Assembly (NCBI RefSeq): GCF_964340395.1
Contig: NC_135566.1
Coordinates: forward strand, 11,962,001 to 12,026,000
Length of the DNA stretch: 64,000 nt
Source: Glandiceps talaboti
Taxonomy: Eukaryota > Hemichordata > Enteropneusta > Spengelidae
Direction of reading: 5' to 3'
Below, piece by piece: positions 13,231 to 26,302 of the stretch (position 1 is the stretch's first letter; every line of letters begins with the position of its first letter). Under the pieces are notes generated by a model, which ran no database searches, had not been told where the DNA came from, and saw nothing but the letters and a program-made list of their open reading frames with translations. The translations under genes and the position numbers were made by a program.

Positions 13231-15762
13231 AGTATTTATGTATTCATTTATGTATTTATTAGTAACATGGTTCCTTGGCTCCCTGTGGTTGTACAGGTAT
13301 GCAAGTAAATCTTTGAAATGTCTTGGGCTTGGAAATGTGTTGTATTATCGGAGAGGCAATTAAGGAAGAGTAGTCATATAAGACATTGCAAAAATGTTGT
13401 ATGATATGCAGCCACTATAGAAAATATTATAATTGTCTACGCTGCCCCTTAAAATATCTGTAGTATTTTTCGATCTACACAACTGTGTAAATCCAATCAC
13501 ATCAATTATTAATCAGAAACGTGACTTGAAGTTGCCTCCAAGCAATTTACGACGGTCATTAAAGCCCACTGCCAGCTGTTCTCCAGACACTCAATGTGCT
13601 AATTACGTTGTAAAATCATGAAATTGAGGTTAACGAACGCCAGGTATAATGAATGATGTAATTTGATGTGACGTCACGTAATGACCTCGTTTCACCTACT
13701 CAAAGTACGCCATTCATTTTATCAGGTGGTGAGATCTTGAAATCACTGAACTGCATAGAAAGGGTTATCGTTTACTTTACACCACGAGTCACTTGTGAAT
13801 TGGACAGTAGCCTGTTTATAAAACGTAGTAGGAAATGAAACATGCTCAAGGGAAATATTATTTTTTTTAAATAAAGCTAATTAATTCTACGATGATGTAT
13901 TAATGATAAACAAAGAGGGCCCACCAAGATAGATACATGACCGCCTCTAGATAAACATTAACAAAAAATAAAGGAAATATATTTACTTTCTTTTATTATA
14001 AGTACCATGAATCAGGCATGCAGTTCATTGATGTAGTATAGTTAATGGGCGTGATAGGACAGACACGCTAGAATCACAGTGTCACTTCGGAATTTAATTT
14101 CTGTGCACGTACGAGTTGAACCAAATATGTGAACACTGGGGTTTACATGTAGTACTATGAACAGATTGAAGCCGTACATGTACATTTTGTATGCATTCTT
14201 CTATTCTTTAATAATACGTTTTTATACATCTAGATATTGGAGAGATGATATGATTTGTGGCACATTCTGGCCAGTAGTACTAGCACCATTTACATGTACT
14301 ATAGTTCATCTATCTATGACTGCATGGTCTAAACAACTCACAGCTTATCTAACTTAATGTTCTTGATTGTTCCAACACCCTACCTAGTACCTGGGTTGCA
14401 TGACTATTAGTATTACCACATATGTTCTCTCACCAGTTACTTAAAGGGTAATGACTTCTGAATATCATTATATTATACACTTATCCTTGAAACGGAATGG
14501 TAGTTAAAAGAAATCAACAAAAAGGGATAATGAACCAAAGAATTGACAAATTAACTCTCAAGGTGAGCCCTTGATATCAAGAACGGGAATATAATCAATT
14601 TACAAAAGTAATAATGCGCATATTTTCATACAACAATTGTGCTCAATGTCATCGTTTGATTGTATACTGTCTGGCATTGATACTGTATTTGTAAACTCCA
14701 TACTTGTTTCTTGTTCATTTTTTTTATTGAGTCCCCGAATGAAAATAGTTCCATCGTATATATATATCAATACAAATGCTAATTTGCGGTTACGTAAACC
14801 AGATCAAGGTCAATGTCATTGCAAGTCCGACTTGCCAATATTATAATTAATTTCCCCCCCACGAAATTATTTCTTCTTCTTCTTCAGATCTTGATTTTTT
14901 CCCCTTGAAATTCCAACTCTAATGATTGTTTTCAAAATAAACAATATCATAATTTGTGTCAGTGGTAGGATATATGTTGTTGGCTGGTAGCAGTAGGATT
15001 TGGAATTGGTGGCAGCTTGTGGGATCATGCCCAATCACAAAATAATGCAAAGTTGGATAAAAAATGAGACTAACTGTCTGCAAGCAGGACTATGATATCA
15101 TATGCATATGTAATATGTACACATTATGCAAAAATCACATGCTCTCCATAGATGATTCGCCGAATGCATGTTACATATATTTCTAAGAATATATTCTATT
15201 TTAAAAGCCGCCCCCAGCACATTGCTGTCGATTAAGTGTACATGAATAATATGTAGAAATCCATCGAACTGTCTCATATCACTCCTAGATATTGAAATTA
15301 TGGGAATCACGGTTAACGCTGTTTAGTGCATACGTCTTGCAATACAACAAATACAGCGTTGTAGCTTGGAGGTAAGGACATGGAAGTAGGAAGGACCTTC
15401 CTGCCTCCGTGATCATTGTAGAATTACTTGTAAAGATACAGTAATACGTCTATAACAAAGGATGTTAAACTGACCGTACTATGCAGATTTGAACACAGTG
15501 ATCCGATTTATTCATCTACTAGGTTTCATTCGTGGTCAATTTTCAACTTGTTGCCATGGCAACTATTCAACTGAAATAAATGATGGTGACACTAGGATAT
15601 ATTATCATGATCAGATCATATTTTATCCTCGGATTGTATTTATTTCAAATCAGACGAACTCTGTGGCGTTCGATCGATCTTTGGCTTATGTTCAGAGTTT
15701 GAGATGTTGTTTTTGCCTAAATACATAAACAGGACTCTATCAACACATATATATCCCACAAT

Positions 15763-15843
15763 GTAGCTCTGGAAATATGCACGCCTAGTCTCCGTTCCAG
15801 GAGACGTGTCGGAGTTCTCTGAACCGCATATTTCCAGAGCTAC
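15763..15843. repeat. 81-bp foldback with perfect 18-bp arms
   Basis: GTAGCTCTGGAAATATGC at 15763-15780 is the exact reverse complement of 15826-15843. The 45-bp interior contains a shorter GTCTCC/GGAGAC stem. It resembles a miniature foldback element or a structured RNA stem. Function unknown. Confidence 0.85.
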
Positions 15844-16407
15844 CCTCTATGTAGTTGCAATAACTGTAGCGTTATGGTTTCATTTCTGAGGTTTTTTTAC
15901 CCATTTCAGGGGGTGGCAATTTATTATTTTTATTTTTAGTACAAACCCCAGAACGATAAAAAGCTATGAAGCAAAAAAGGAAAAAAAAACAATGCAAACA
16001 AACAAACAAACAAACAAACGTTGCAATTATTGCATACCTTCTGTGTATTTATGTATTATGTTGGCAAAACATACTCGACTTGGTACTTGTTGGTTCAGAA
16101 GACCATTTCCAAAATCATCTTCATATTTGAAAGCCAACAACTTGTCTCTAGGCCGGTGACGAATATATCTAGAGACCTCAGTCGCTAATTTTATCTTTGT
16201 TTATTGATATTATCATTATTGAGATACATTAATATTAGTACAATATTAATATCATACATATAATATTACAGGACAAAAGATGTGATAATTTCAATGGCAA
16301 GCTCTGAAATTCCATGAAAATGTATCATTCTTAGTCTAGCTGAATGACTTTTTGATAATAATAATTTCTAAAAAATGAGAGAATAAGAAGCAGTATAAAT
16401 AATAGTT

Positions 16408-16409
<2 letters not shown>

Positions 16410-16493
<84 letters not shown>
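16410..16493. repeat. (AG)n microsatellite
   Basis: About 42 AG dinucleotides, a homopurine tract able to form triplex (H-DNA). Confidence 0.95.
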
Positions 16494-16497
<4 letters not shown>

Positions 16498-16677
16498 AAC
16501 ACACACACGTACACACACCTTTGGTTGTTAATTAATTGACGTTACCTAGTATGAGACTTACTATAAGTTATATTAAACTCTACAGTTTACCGATGTTTGT
16601 AGGACATATCATTCATATTCTTGACATACAATCGTTTTGAAATGATAGAGTGAAAAATAAAGTGGTGTTTTTTGTGA

Positions 16678-16680
<3 letters not shown>

Positions 16681-16723
<43 letters not shown>

Positions 16724-16767
16724 AACAAACAAACAAACAAACAAACAAACAAACAAACAAACAAACA
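16681..16767. repeat. (CA)n-(CAAA)n compound microsatellite
   Basis: CA dinucleotides continue directly into CAAA tetranucleotides. Confidence 0.95.
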
Positions 16768-17104
16768 GTAACAAGAAGAAACAACTCATATATCAATCAT
16801 TACTGAACTCAACACACACTAGCAGAGTGTGGTATGATGGCACAATTCATTGTGAAAAAGAAATATGAAAAATAAAGGCTGACATTGACAATTGATCAAG
16901 AGGAGCATAAAAAAAATACAAGCAACTTTCATCTGCTGCATGGAACTACTGCCATACTGCTGGAGGGTACAACACATAACAGTGTTTCTTTAAAATACCG
17001 CAAGATCTACATAATTTATAGATTCAACGCACAACCATAGACCATTGCCAAATGCCAGTGGTAAACATTGGCACTTACGCGTGTGTGTACGTGTGTAGGG
17101 TCAT

Positions 17105-17184
17105 ATTTAGGTCACCTGATATCTGTGAGGTCACCGATCACGTGACTGGTGTTTATAAACTGCGCCATTGCCATTTAGTGTTGT
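17105..17184 (+). promoter_or_regulatory. Putative promoter of the orphan tail-anchored gene
   Basis: TATA-like TTTATAAA at 17152-17159 lies about 65 bp upstream of a splice donor (GGTAAGT at 17221) that would end a short 5' UTR exon. Just upstream are two AGGTCA half-sites (17109-17114 and 17128-17133), which are nuclear-receptor-type elements, and a CACGTG E-box (17139-17144). The arrangement is seen directly; promoter activity is inferred. Confidence 0.45.
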
Positions 17185-17221
17185 GCACATCAAAATAATT
17201 TTGTTTTGTCGTTGCTAAGCG
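17185..17221 (+). other. Putative 5' UTR exon of the orphan gene
   Basis: The start is estimated about 30 bp after the TATA-like box. The end is fixed by donor G|GTAAGT at 17221/17222. The next acceptor, TTTCCAG at 18187-18193, immediately precedes the start codon. No ATG was noticed in the exon. Confidence 0.4.
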
Positions 17222-18194
17222 GTAAGTAACCAGGGCGTCTCTATGGTATTGCTGTTTGCAAGGTTAACACGTACAATTGAAGTAGATGTTGTTGTTTTTG
17301 CTCTAAGAGCTGGAAAACACGATGCATGTCATAAATTATATTCGAGCTAAGTTGTTTACAAATGTTTATGGAATTATGATGTAATCGCGAGATGTCACTC
17401 TTCAGTGTTTTGTCTACTCTTCGTGTTTTCCCCCAAGATCGTGTTTATCTGTAATACCCTTCATAAGTCACTAGTGACACCTAAGTTATGTACAATCGTG
17501 CCGTCTATGCTTTCCCTATGAAAATAGATCATAACCCTGATCTGCTGACTACAGACAAATCTGACACATATTCAACGTACTTACGTAGGGTACATGATGA
17601 TGTGAATCGATAGATTATTGATTGATTGATTGATTATTTGATCGGTTGGTTTATTGGTTGTTTAATTCATTTTTGTTCATTGTGAACAGAAGGTTGTAAA
17701 AGTGTATATGTACATACGTGTGTGTGTGGTTGGGGGTGTATGACTGTGTGCAGTGTCTGTATACACGTGGTTTGTAGTATATTTGTTGTATTTCATGAAA
17801 TATTACATATATACAGAGATACACCATACCATAGACAACATCCAGAAACAAGCAAAACACTAAATTACTGTATCAAATCCAATGATAGGACTGAACTAAG
17901 ACAATTTTCAAAGCTGCTGGCGATGAGCTCGATCATCATTTGAACTCGTTATTTCTTTTGAGTTTCTTGAAAGTTATAATAGTTTAAATTTTTGAATTTT
18001 CACTATGTCCCTCGAGGGAGTGTAGCAGAAATTTAAAAATTTAAAATGTCAGTTTAATAGTGGAATAGTGTAGAGATAGCTGTTCTCAAGTCTACAGGTA
18101 GGCTAATTTCAAACACGTACAGTTTCAAAAATAAATGGTTTGCAACAACTTTTCTTTTTCTCCAAAGTTTCAAGATCTGAAGTATATTTCCAGC

Positions 18195-18671
18195 ATGGCG
18201 GCAGGGTTTGCAATGCGAAGCATGTCTAAGGGTGTGAAATCCATGATCAACATCTACAACATGGACATCTACAACCCAGCATCTACACAGGCTATCTTGA
18301 AAGCCGTCAACGTCATGCATGATGATCTCAACGATGTCGAAGTCCAGATAAACGGCATAATGGAGGTGGGAAATGCTAGAGAAGATGCGACGTTACAGAT
18401 ACATCATAGAAGTTTCACCGGTGCTACGTCGGTCATCAAGGAATCTCTGAGTCAGCTCAGCAATATTGTGAAATTAGCAGGTGTATTGAAGGATGGATCT
18501 AAGGAAACAACAGAGTGTATGAATTGTTTGGTTGATAGCGTTAGGAGACAATTCAATAATGGTTTTGACCAAGCACGAGATAGCTTTAATGCGTTACGCA
18601 CTAAAGTAGATACAACTCCTAGGTTAAGAGAGTCTGCAGTAATCAAGAAAATAATGGAAGAGATTGGAGAT
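18195..18671 (+). CDS. Orphan gene coding exon 1 (residues 1-159)
   Basis: Open from ATG 18195 to the GAT|gtaagt donor. It contains six cysteine-poor helical stretches; the only Cys pair is in TECMNCLVDS. Confidence 0.75.
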
Positions 18672-20183
18672 GTAAGTACATTGGTAATTGTTTTCATATC
18701 GATACCTTAGTCTGCAAGGTAAGCCTTGATTGGGGCGCCCTCGTACATCAGTCAACCCCCTTTGAGCAAACTGATGAGGGCGGGGGTCAACAGACATATC
18801 TTGCAGTCTATTACCTATAGTGATGAGTGAAATTAAATATTTTCATTTGTTCATTTAAGTTAAAGTGTAGGTAAATAACAAAACAGTGGAATTTCAGTGA
18901 TTGAAAAACTACATTCATTTGAAAGTTTGCTAAAAGCAGAACTGAAACTTTCGTCCACACAATTAATTGTGGACCAACTCCAAATGTCAGACTGGTGGAC
19001 AAATTCACAGTGTGTGGATATGAAAGCTTCGGTTTCACTTTCACAGAATTTCAATGTGTGTGTAGTCTTTCAGTAGTGAAAATGATGTTAACTTTGAAAA
19101 GACGTTAAAATTTACCAGAATTGCAAGGTACTTTAAACCAGTGTTCCTCTCCCCTCTAATTTATGGTACAAAGTAAAGAAATATGAAAATCTATGCATAA
19201 TTTGTCAGATTTACTCTCTCTGTTATCAAAGATCCGAAAGCTTTAACCCAAATCCTGCCACAGCCATGGACTTGACCTGATGAGGGTTCATAGTAAACAC
19301 AGATTACTTGCTTTCTTTATGCAATGGAAAATTTTTACTTCATTTTTGTTCTTTAATCTAGAATATGGTTGGTGCTGAAGTACATGAAGATAGACAAGAA
19401 AGATTAAACTGTCTTGATAATGTCAGAGAAGGACAAGTGGCACTTAACAATGCAGTTGATGACATTTACAATGACCTTGACTGTCCACAAGAAGAACAGC
19501 AGCAACTAAGACAAGTACGAAATGAGGTGAGAAAGAAATTTGAACAAAATTGACCCCAGTATTAAAACCAGATATAAAATTATGAGGGGTTTTATTCATT
19601 CCATCATTAAAACAAGCGTTACACTCATGTGCATATGTAAGTGGCCATATGGATGAGGTATTTATTTTAGAATTTCAATTTATAAGACAATTTTATCATG
19701 GCTGCTTACATAAAAAATCAATGTGAATCAACACTGACCTAGTCTGTGTTTGTAACTCAATACATCACAAAAACTAAAAAAACGTGTAAAAAAAGTTTGG
19801 TACTGTATGTACAATATGCTAATTAACATACCATAACATTGGTTTTTCCAAAATTCTCTGTAGACAGACAGACAGACATTGATGCACCATTCTCACAAAC
19901 CAGAGCTGTTATTTCTTCTGTGACACTTGCCAGTGTGTTTTGGACGATGCCGTAAAAGAGGCTGTGGTTTATGTATATTAATTGTAGTAAAAAAGTGATA
20001 GGAATTCAAACTATCAGATGTGCTTCAGTGTCATTGTCATAATTTCTTTTATATGATACAAAGGTATATTACATTATATTTCAGATGTTCTTTACTACAA
20101 AGATGTGGGATATGGTATTTTACTTTGGTCATGTCTTGGCATTTGTAGTAACACTTGGTGTAAGTGTCAACAGGGCTGTGTAG
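18195..20183 (+). CDS. Unrecognised 246-aa predicted tail-anchored protein, three coding exons
   Basis: Coding exons 18195-18671, 19362-19526 and 20085-20183 (TAG) join in phase 0 with good splice sites (gtaagt, gtgaga; ctag, ttcag). The chosen ATG (MAAGFAMRSMSKGV) lies one base after a TTTCCAG acceptor. The upstream in-frame ATG at 18135 would then lie in the intron. Residues ~25-214 are hydrophilic and helix-friendly, with LNDVEVQINGIMEV, VIKESLSQLSNIVKL and EEQQQLRQVRNE, suggesting helical bundles or coiled coil. The last exon encodes MWDMVFYFGHVLAFVV and then TLGVSVNRAV, a single hydrophobic segment (about 224-242) with four residues after it. There is no N-terminal signal peptide, so the layout fits a C-tail-anchored protein facing the cytosol (ER, mitochondrial or peroxisomal outer face). 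I do not recognise the family. A SNARE-like or apoptosis-regulator-like layout is possible, but no motif supports it. Confidence 0.75.
18708..18813. repeat. ~105-bp nested foldback in orphan-gene intron 1
   Basis: Outer arms TAGTCTGCAAGGTA and TATCTTGCAGTCTA are near reverse complements. Inside, CGCCCTCGTACATCAGT pairs with ACTGATGAGGGCG. It looks like a miniature inverted-repeat element inserted 37 bp after the donor of coding exon 1. Confidence 0.65.
19362..19526 (+). CDS. Orphan gene coding exon 2 (residues 160-214)
   Basis: Acceptor tttaatctag, donor GAG|gtgaga. Acidic and Gln-rich (NMVGAEVHEDRQERLNC through EEQQQLRQVRNE). Likely a helical stalk before the membrane anchor. Confidence 0.75.
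20085..20183 (+). CDS. Orphan gene coding exon 3, membrane anchor (residues 215-246)
   Basis: Acceptor atatttcag. The 32 codons are dominated by Phe, Val, Leu and Gly, ending NRAV then TAG. This gives one ~19-residue transmembrane helix at the extreme C-terminus. Confidence 0.7.
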   Translation: MFFTTKMWDMVFYFGHVLAFVVTLGVSVNRAV

Positions 20184-21335
20184 ACCAAGTCTTCCTAGCA
20201 GTGTTTACATTTATCAAGTCTAACAGCCAGAATTTCTGTCAACTACCATCAAATGGCATGAACGGATCTTACCACACTATTGCTTAAATGTGAGGAAACA
20301 GTCTTCAAAGGACAGAATTTGTTTATGCTTTCAGAAGAACTTTTGTTAATCTTTGTGATTCTACCAAATCAAAGTGACAATGGAATGTTGAAAATTGTGA
20401 CACATTTTATCTTGTGTAGTTGAATTGACAAAGTCTCTAATATAGATTAACATAACAATAGAAGAAATGTCTGATAGCAGATGAGCAAGATTCTCATTGG
20501 CTGTTTCAAAACTATAGCTTGCCATCAAACCAATCAGCAACCAGCTTTAATATTGAAGTCTTTGAGCTATACTTTTAGAACAATACAATGATTCTGATTG
20601 GCTTATATCAACTTGCATATGTGTTGTGTGTATCACATTTTGACTTGACCTATTCATCCAGTGATGTATGAGTGTATTTCATCTAAGATACAGTGTGAAT
20701 GGTGGAAATAATTTCACAGCAAAAAAATAACCAAAATCCTGATTTACTGAGACATTGTATCATGAGGATATAGTTGTGTTTCTTTGTGTACAGTTTTGAA
20801 GTAAAACTGAAAAACATTCATGTAAATGTTTTGAGTTTTAAGTTTTCAACATCAATCATTGAATGCTATGAAAGACCAATCAATTTAACAGTTTAATGGA
20901 CACATCATTTTACAAAATATCCTAAATATCCAGAATAAAATATCCCACACAAGATATCCCGCAAAAATATCCCACACAAAATAGTGTATCCAACACAAAA
21001 TATCCCACACAAAATATCATAAACAAAAACAATGTTGTAGATACATACTAATACTATATTAAAATAATTTTAAGTGCAGAAGTGCTTGTATAAAGAGATT
21101 TTATTTCATTTTGTGAAAATAATGACATTGATACATTATTAGGAATATGTATGTGGTGGAAGGAATAACTTCCTTGATGTGAGGGAAAGGAAGAATTTTC
21201 CTTGTTACAGTAGTCATTATGATTAAAGAGAGTACAAAGTAGAATAGAATACATGCTAGGTTTCCAGGGTTGTCTAAGGAAATTGTTTTCTTTCTTTTAA
21301 TCTTCATTAGACTGTTAAGTGTCTTGAATATTTAA
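20184..21335. other. Orphan-gene 3' UTR and intergenic DNA
   Basis: AT-rich with no gene seen. A short run of AAATATCCCACACA-like repeats is at 20935-21020. Confidence 0.6.
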
Positions 21336-21830
21336 AGGGCATATTCTGTACATAGAGAAAATATGGCATATTCTGTACATAGAGAAAATATGGCATATTC
21401 TGTAGAGAAAATATGGGATATTCTGTAGAGAAAATATGGGACATTCTGTAGAGAAAATATGGGATATTCTGTAGAGAAAATATGGGATATTCTGTAGAGA
21501 AAATATGGGATATTCTGTAGAGAAAATATGGGATATTCTGAAGAGAAAATATGGGATATTCTGTAGAGAAAATATGGGACATTCTGTAGAGAAAATATGG
21601 GACATTCTGTAGAGAAAATATGGGACATTCTGTAGAGAAAATATGGGACATTCTGTAGAGAAAATATGGGATATTCTGTAGAGAAAATATGGGATATTCT
21701 GTAGAGAAAATATTGGGTATTCTGTAGAGAAAATATGGGATATTCTGTAAAGAAAATATGGGATATTCTGTAGAGAAAATATGGGATATTCTGAAGAGAA
21801 AATATGGGATATTCTGAAGAGAAAATATGA
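21336..21830. repeat. 23-bp minisatellite, ~21 units
   Basis: Units of TATGGGATATTCTGTAGAGAAAA (23 bp, shown here only as the unit start TATGGGATATTCTG and end GTAGAGAAAA) in head-to-tail order. The first two units are 27 bp (they carry ACATAGAG). Because 23 is not a multiple of 3, all three minus-strand frames stay open with a 23-residue period. The sequence carries no other coding evidence. Confidence 0.95.
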
Positions 21831-22370
21831 GTAGAGGATGGATGGGGGGTAGAAGTGGAGGTGGAGATGGGGAGGAAAGCAGTGGTGTAAACAGACAGAA
21901 GAACTAAAGATTACTTTGAGTGGAGCAGCACTGTTTTTATATGTATTAAAATGATCATAAAATATTAATATAACAAGGTTTTAGCAAAGTGTCATGTATT
22001 GAATTTAATTTTGACATTGAGTCACAATACCAGTAATGTAAAATAAAGTGATAAAATTTAGACACAGGTGTGTGATTCCAAATTTTTACATCAATTCAAT
22101 ATACAAAAGTGTGATTTGGAATGAAGTGGTAGGTACTTTATAAACTCCAGGCACAGGTGTGTGATTCCTTCTCTTCATCTCTCTCTCTCTCTAGAAGTGT
22201 GTCTGGTAAAGCTTCTATTTCCACATTTTTATGTCATAAACAAACTACATTACTACAGTACACACAAGTGAACAGATTTATGATAAACGTTATGTGCTAG
22301 TTGTGTTTGTCCTATACCATTGATTTGATTGACTTACTTCCAAGACTACATCTGATACTAGGATTTGATT

Positions 22371-22668
22371 TAGGGACAATCACATGATGACGTCACTCAA
22401 GCTGAACACTGAACCCATGAGGGATGGCCTTCAGTGGACATCTTGGGAGACAATTAAGTGTTTATATGCTTAAAGAACTATCCAGTATACATAAAGATTA
22501 TTATTATTATTGTTAAGTTATTGTTATTATTAAGCTCAATAAATAACCTTTGTTCAGGGAGGGGGTCTGGCATCAGTGCAATTGCCGAACTTCATTTTTG
22601 CACTTCTAAACAAAATTTCAAACTTTTGTTTATTGAGCTTATGTTGCATTGTGCAATCGTCCTTTACA
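22371..22668. mobile_element. Candidate short TIR element
   Basis: The right end ATTGCACAATCG-like tract (GTGCAATCGTCC then TTTA) resembles the end at 42972-43013 next to ACAD10 exon 3. The left end TTAGGGACAATCAC is weakly complementary to the right. The interior GGGTCTGGCATCAGTGCAAT also matches 42650-42680. A 3-bp TTA-type target site would fit the PIF/Harbinger class. The boundaries are tentative. Confidence 0.4.
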
Positions 22669-23883
<1,215 letters not shown>

Positions 23884-23931
23884 TACGCTCTGCCACTGCG
23901 GTATAGAGCACTGTCTTAGCAGATTGATACT

Positions 23932-24090
<159 letters not shown>

Positions 24091-24827
24091 GACTAAAATT
24101 GTGCGAGACATCTGCTTGAAAATGATATTTGAAAAACTCTGTTACATGTAACCATGGTAACCACTAATAATCATACAATATGTACAAGTCTGGTAATGAT
24201 TCTATCATCTTACAGTCACATGTTGCTTAAGGCAACACTATCAGCAACTGGAACATTTTCTTGAAACTATTTTGCTAGATTAAATGACTTCCTTATAATA
24301 TCTTACACTCTGAACACTATCATGGGCATTGGTGACGCTTGGTGTGAGACAGGAAAATTCAAAGAGAAAAAATAATGGCAAACAACAGAGGATACAGTAA
24401 TTTACCTTGGAGGTAGAAGATACCTCCATACACAGAGGTCTATTCAAATTGCAAGATTTGCTGGTGGCAACAATTCCAACAAGCCCATCTTACATATTCA
24501 AAAGTAACTGAACGATGATTGATGTAATGTATCACAACATACCTCCATACACAGACGATCAATCCAAAACACAGGTCAGGTACAGGTAAAGGTCAGGTCA
24601 GGTCAGGTGTCAGCAATGTAATATTTTGATTCACATTGGGATCCAATGATCCGTCATTTGTTTTTATTCACAATATTTATTGATTTTCATGGCAAATCTC
24701 ACTGTCTTTTTTTTTCAGTTTCCACTGCGATATTACACTCGCTTGTCAAATATTGACATTTTTTTCAATACATACTATACCATAAATCCAGGAATGACGC
24801 AAATATACTCATCTTGGTATGCCATGA

Positions 24828-24828
24828 T

Positions 24829-24880
<52 letters not shown>

Positions 24881-25085
24881 ATTCACACACAGACTGCATA
24901 CATACACATATATATTTACAACACACACACACACACACACACACATGCATACATACATACATACATACATACACACATACACACACATACATACATACAT
25001 ACATACATACAGACATACAGACATACACATACACATACATACACATACATACACACACACACACATACATACACATACACATACC
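24828..25085. repeat. (CA)n / (CATA)n compound microsatellite
   Basis: Alternating CA and CATA arrays just downstream of the probable ACAD10 poly(A) signal. The His-Thr and Cys-Val frames it opens are artefacts. Confidence 0.95.
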
Positions 25086-25156
25086 TGCATTACATACAAG
25101 TACATGTACTGACGATGCAAATGATTCACACAGTGCAGTAATAATTTGATATAATT

Positions 25157-25162
25157 TTTATT
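25157..25162 (-). terminator. Candidate ACAD10 poly(A) signal (AATAAA)
   Basis: TTTATT on the + strand reads AATAAA on the ACAD10 strand, about 915 bp after the stop codon and just before the CA microsatellite. It is a plausible end of the 3' UTR. Other hexamers cannot be excluded. Confidence 0.4.
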
Positions 25163-25419
25163 GACACAGAAAATGTATCATTATTCACTTGATTATTGCA
25201 CCAAGTTATTTCCCTGAACAAGTGTGTACTACATGTATTAATATTTACACCTACATAAATTGGAATAAAATTAACTTTAGGACTTTACATTCACCATGTT
25301 TTCCCCAGTACACACACACAGTTTTCCTCACAAGAAATTACAGCATTGTATGAAAATTGTGTAAGAAAGAGTACATTATTATATTCATTGTTTTCTGTTA
25401 CCTATACATGGCACAACCA

Positions 25420-25613
25420 CTCTATAAAGGCATAGGCAGAACTCTGATTATTAGATGAAATCATAGAGTGGAACCCACTACTCTATAAAGGTCTGGGTAG
25501 AACCCTGATTATAAGGAAAAATCATACGATGGAACCCACTACTCTATAAAGGTCTGAGTAGAACCCTGATTATTAGGTGAAATCATAGGGTGGAACCCAC
25601 TACTCTATAACAA
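25420..25613. repeat. 61-bp tandem repeat, three units, in the presumed ACAD10 3' UTR
   Basis: CTCTATAAAGG starts units at 25420, 25481, 25542 and a partial one at 25603. Each unit runs CTCTATAAAGGTCTGGGTAG, then AACCCTGATTAT, then AAATCATA, then GTGGAACCCACTA. Exact 61-bp spacing. GTGGAACCCAC contains a short self-complementary GTGG/CCAC stem. Confidence 0.9.
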
Positions 25614-26077
25614 TTTTTACCATGAAATGATTCCAGTGACAATGCCTACACAACATCTGGTCTATAGTGTAGTACTCAAGGATAACATTTGGTAGTTCTC
25701 CTTCTGAAGGAGTGGTGGCTCTGAAAATGAGCCATTCTGTGGGTATCTGATGATGTTAGTGTGTTAAAATCACATAATTTTGTAGAATTGTGAATTCAAA
25801 TGATCACTATCTGACCATTTTCTAAGTTTACTGATGTGATCATACATTCACAAATTCACAGAAATCAGCAAATACAACAAATGAATGCAAACTGCTAATA
25901 TCTTTCTGTATTAGATACAGTTGACACATACCCTGTTTGAAATTATTCAACTTTCAAAAATTTTTAATCAAATTTTTTAGATCTTTTAAAAAAAATCATA
26001 CATAATATCACCAAAAACTGCAGTTTTTGGATCACAGAAAATTCAATCCTACCAATCCCAGCTTGGTATTGGATGTT

Positions 26078-26302
26078 CTATGATTTCATATATTTTCTGA
26101 GTTCCATTCTTGCGATGGCGCGTCGATGAACCTCATCCGGTCCATCAGCCAGACGTAGAATACGAGCCCATGCAAAGAAAGTAGCCATAGGGAAGTCGTG
26201 ATTAAGACCACCTCCACCATGTGCCTGTATTGATCTGTCTATCACTCTCAATGCCATGTTTGGGGCTATCACTTTAATCATGGCGATTTCTGGAGCAGCC
26301 AC
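26078..26302 (-). CDS. ACAD10: ACAD10 terminal coding exon 18
   Basis: Encodes [60 protein letters not shown] and MELRKYMKS, stop TAG at 26078. LADGPDEVH occupies the catalytic-base position of acyl-CoA dehydrogenases, with Asp/Glu available. No clear peroxisomal SKL/AKL signal at the C-terminus. Confidence 0.96.
   Translation of the reverse strand: MAAPEIAMIKVIAPNMALRVIDRSIQAHGGGGLNHDFPMATFFAWARILRLADGPDEVHRRAIARMELRKYMKS

Larger units (their letters stand above)
9288..17100. other. Intergenic DNA with microsatellites, no gene seen
   Basis: AT-rich sequence between YPEL and the orphan gene. It holds a poly-G tract at 12062-12077, (TTTG)n/(TTCA)n/(TCCA)n at 13078-13230, a short foldback at 15763-15843, (AG)n at 16410-16493 and (CA)n/(CAAA)n at 16681-16767. 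No reading frame is convincing. Confidence 0.6.

Noticed and set aside
18135-18194. Upstream in-frame ATG for the orphan gene
   Set aside because: A TTTCCAG acceptor directly precedes the ATG at 18195 and a TATA-plus-donor arrangement sits at 17.15-17.22 kb, so the upstream ATG is probably intronic.
21307-21651. Three overlapping ~100-codon minus-strand frames
   Set aside because: Generated by the 23-bp minisatellite; identical peptide period in all frames.
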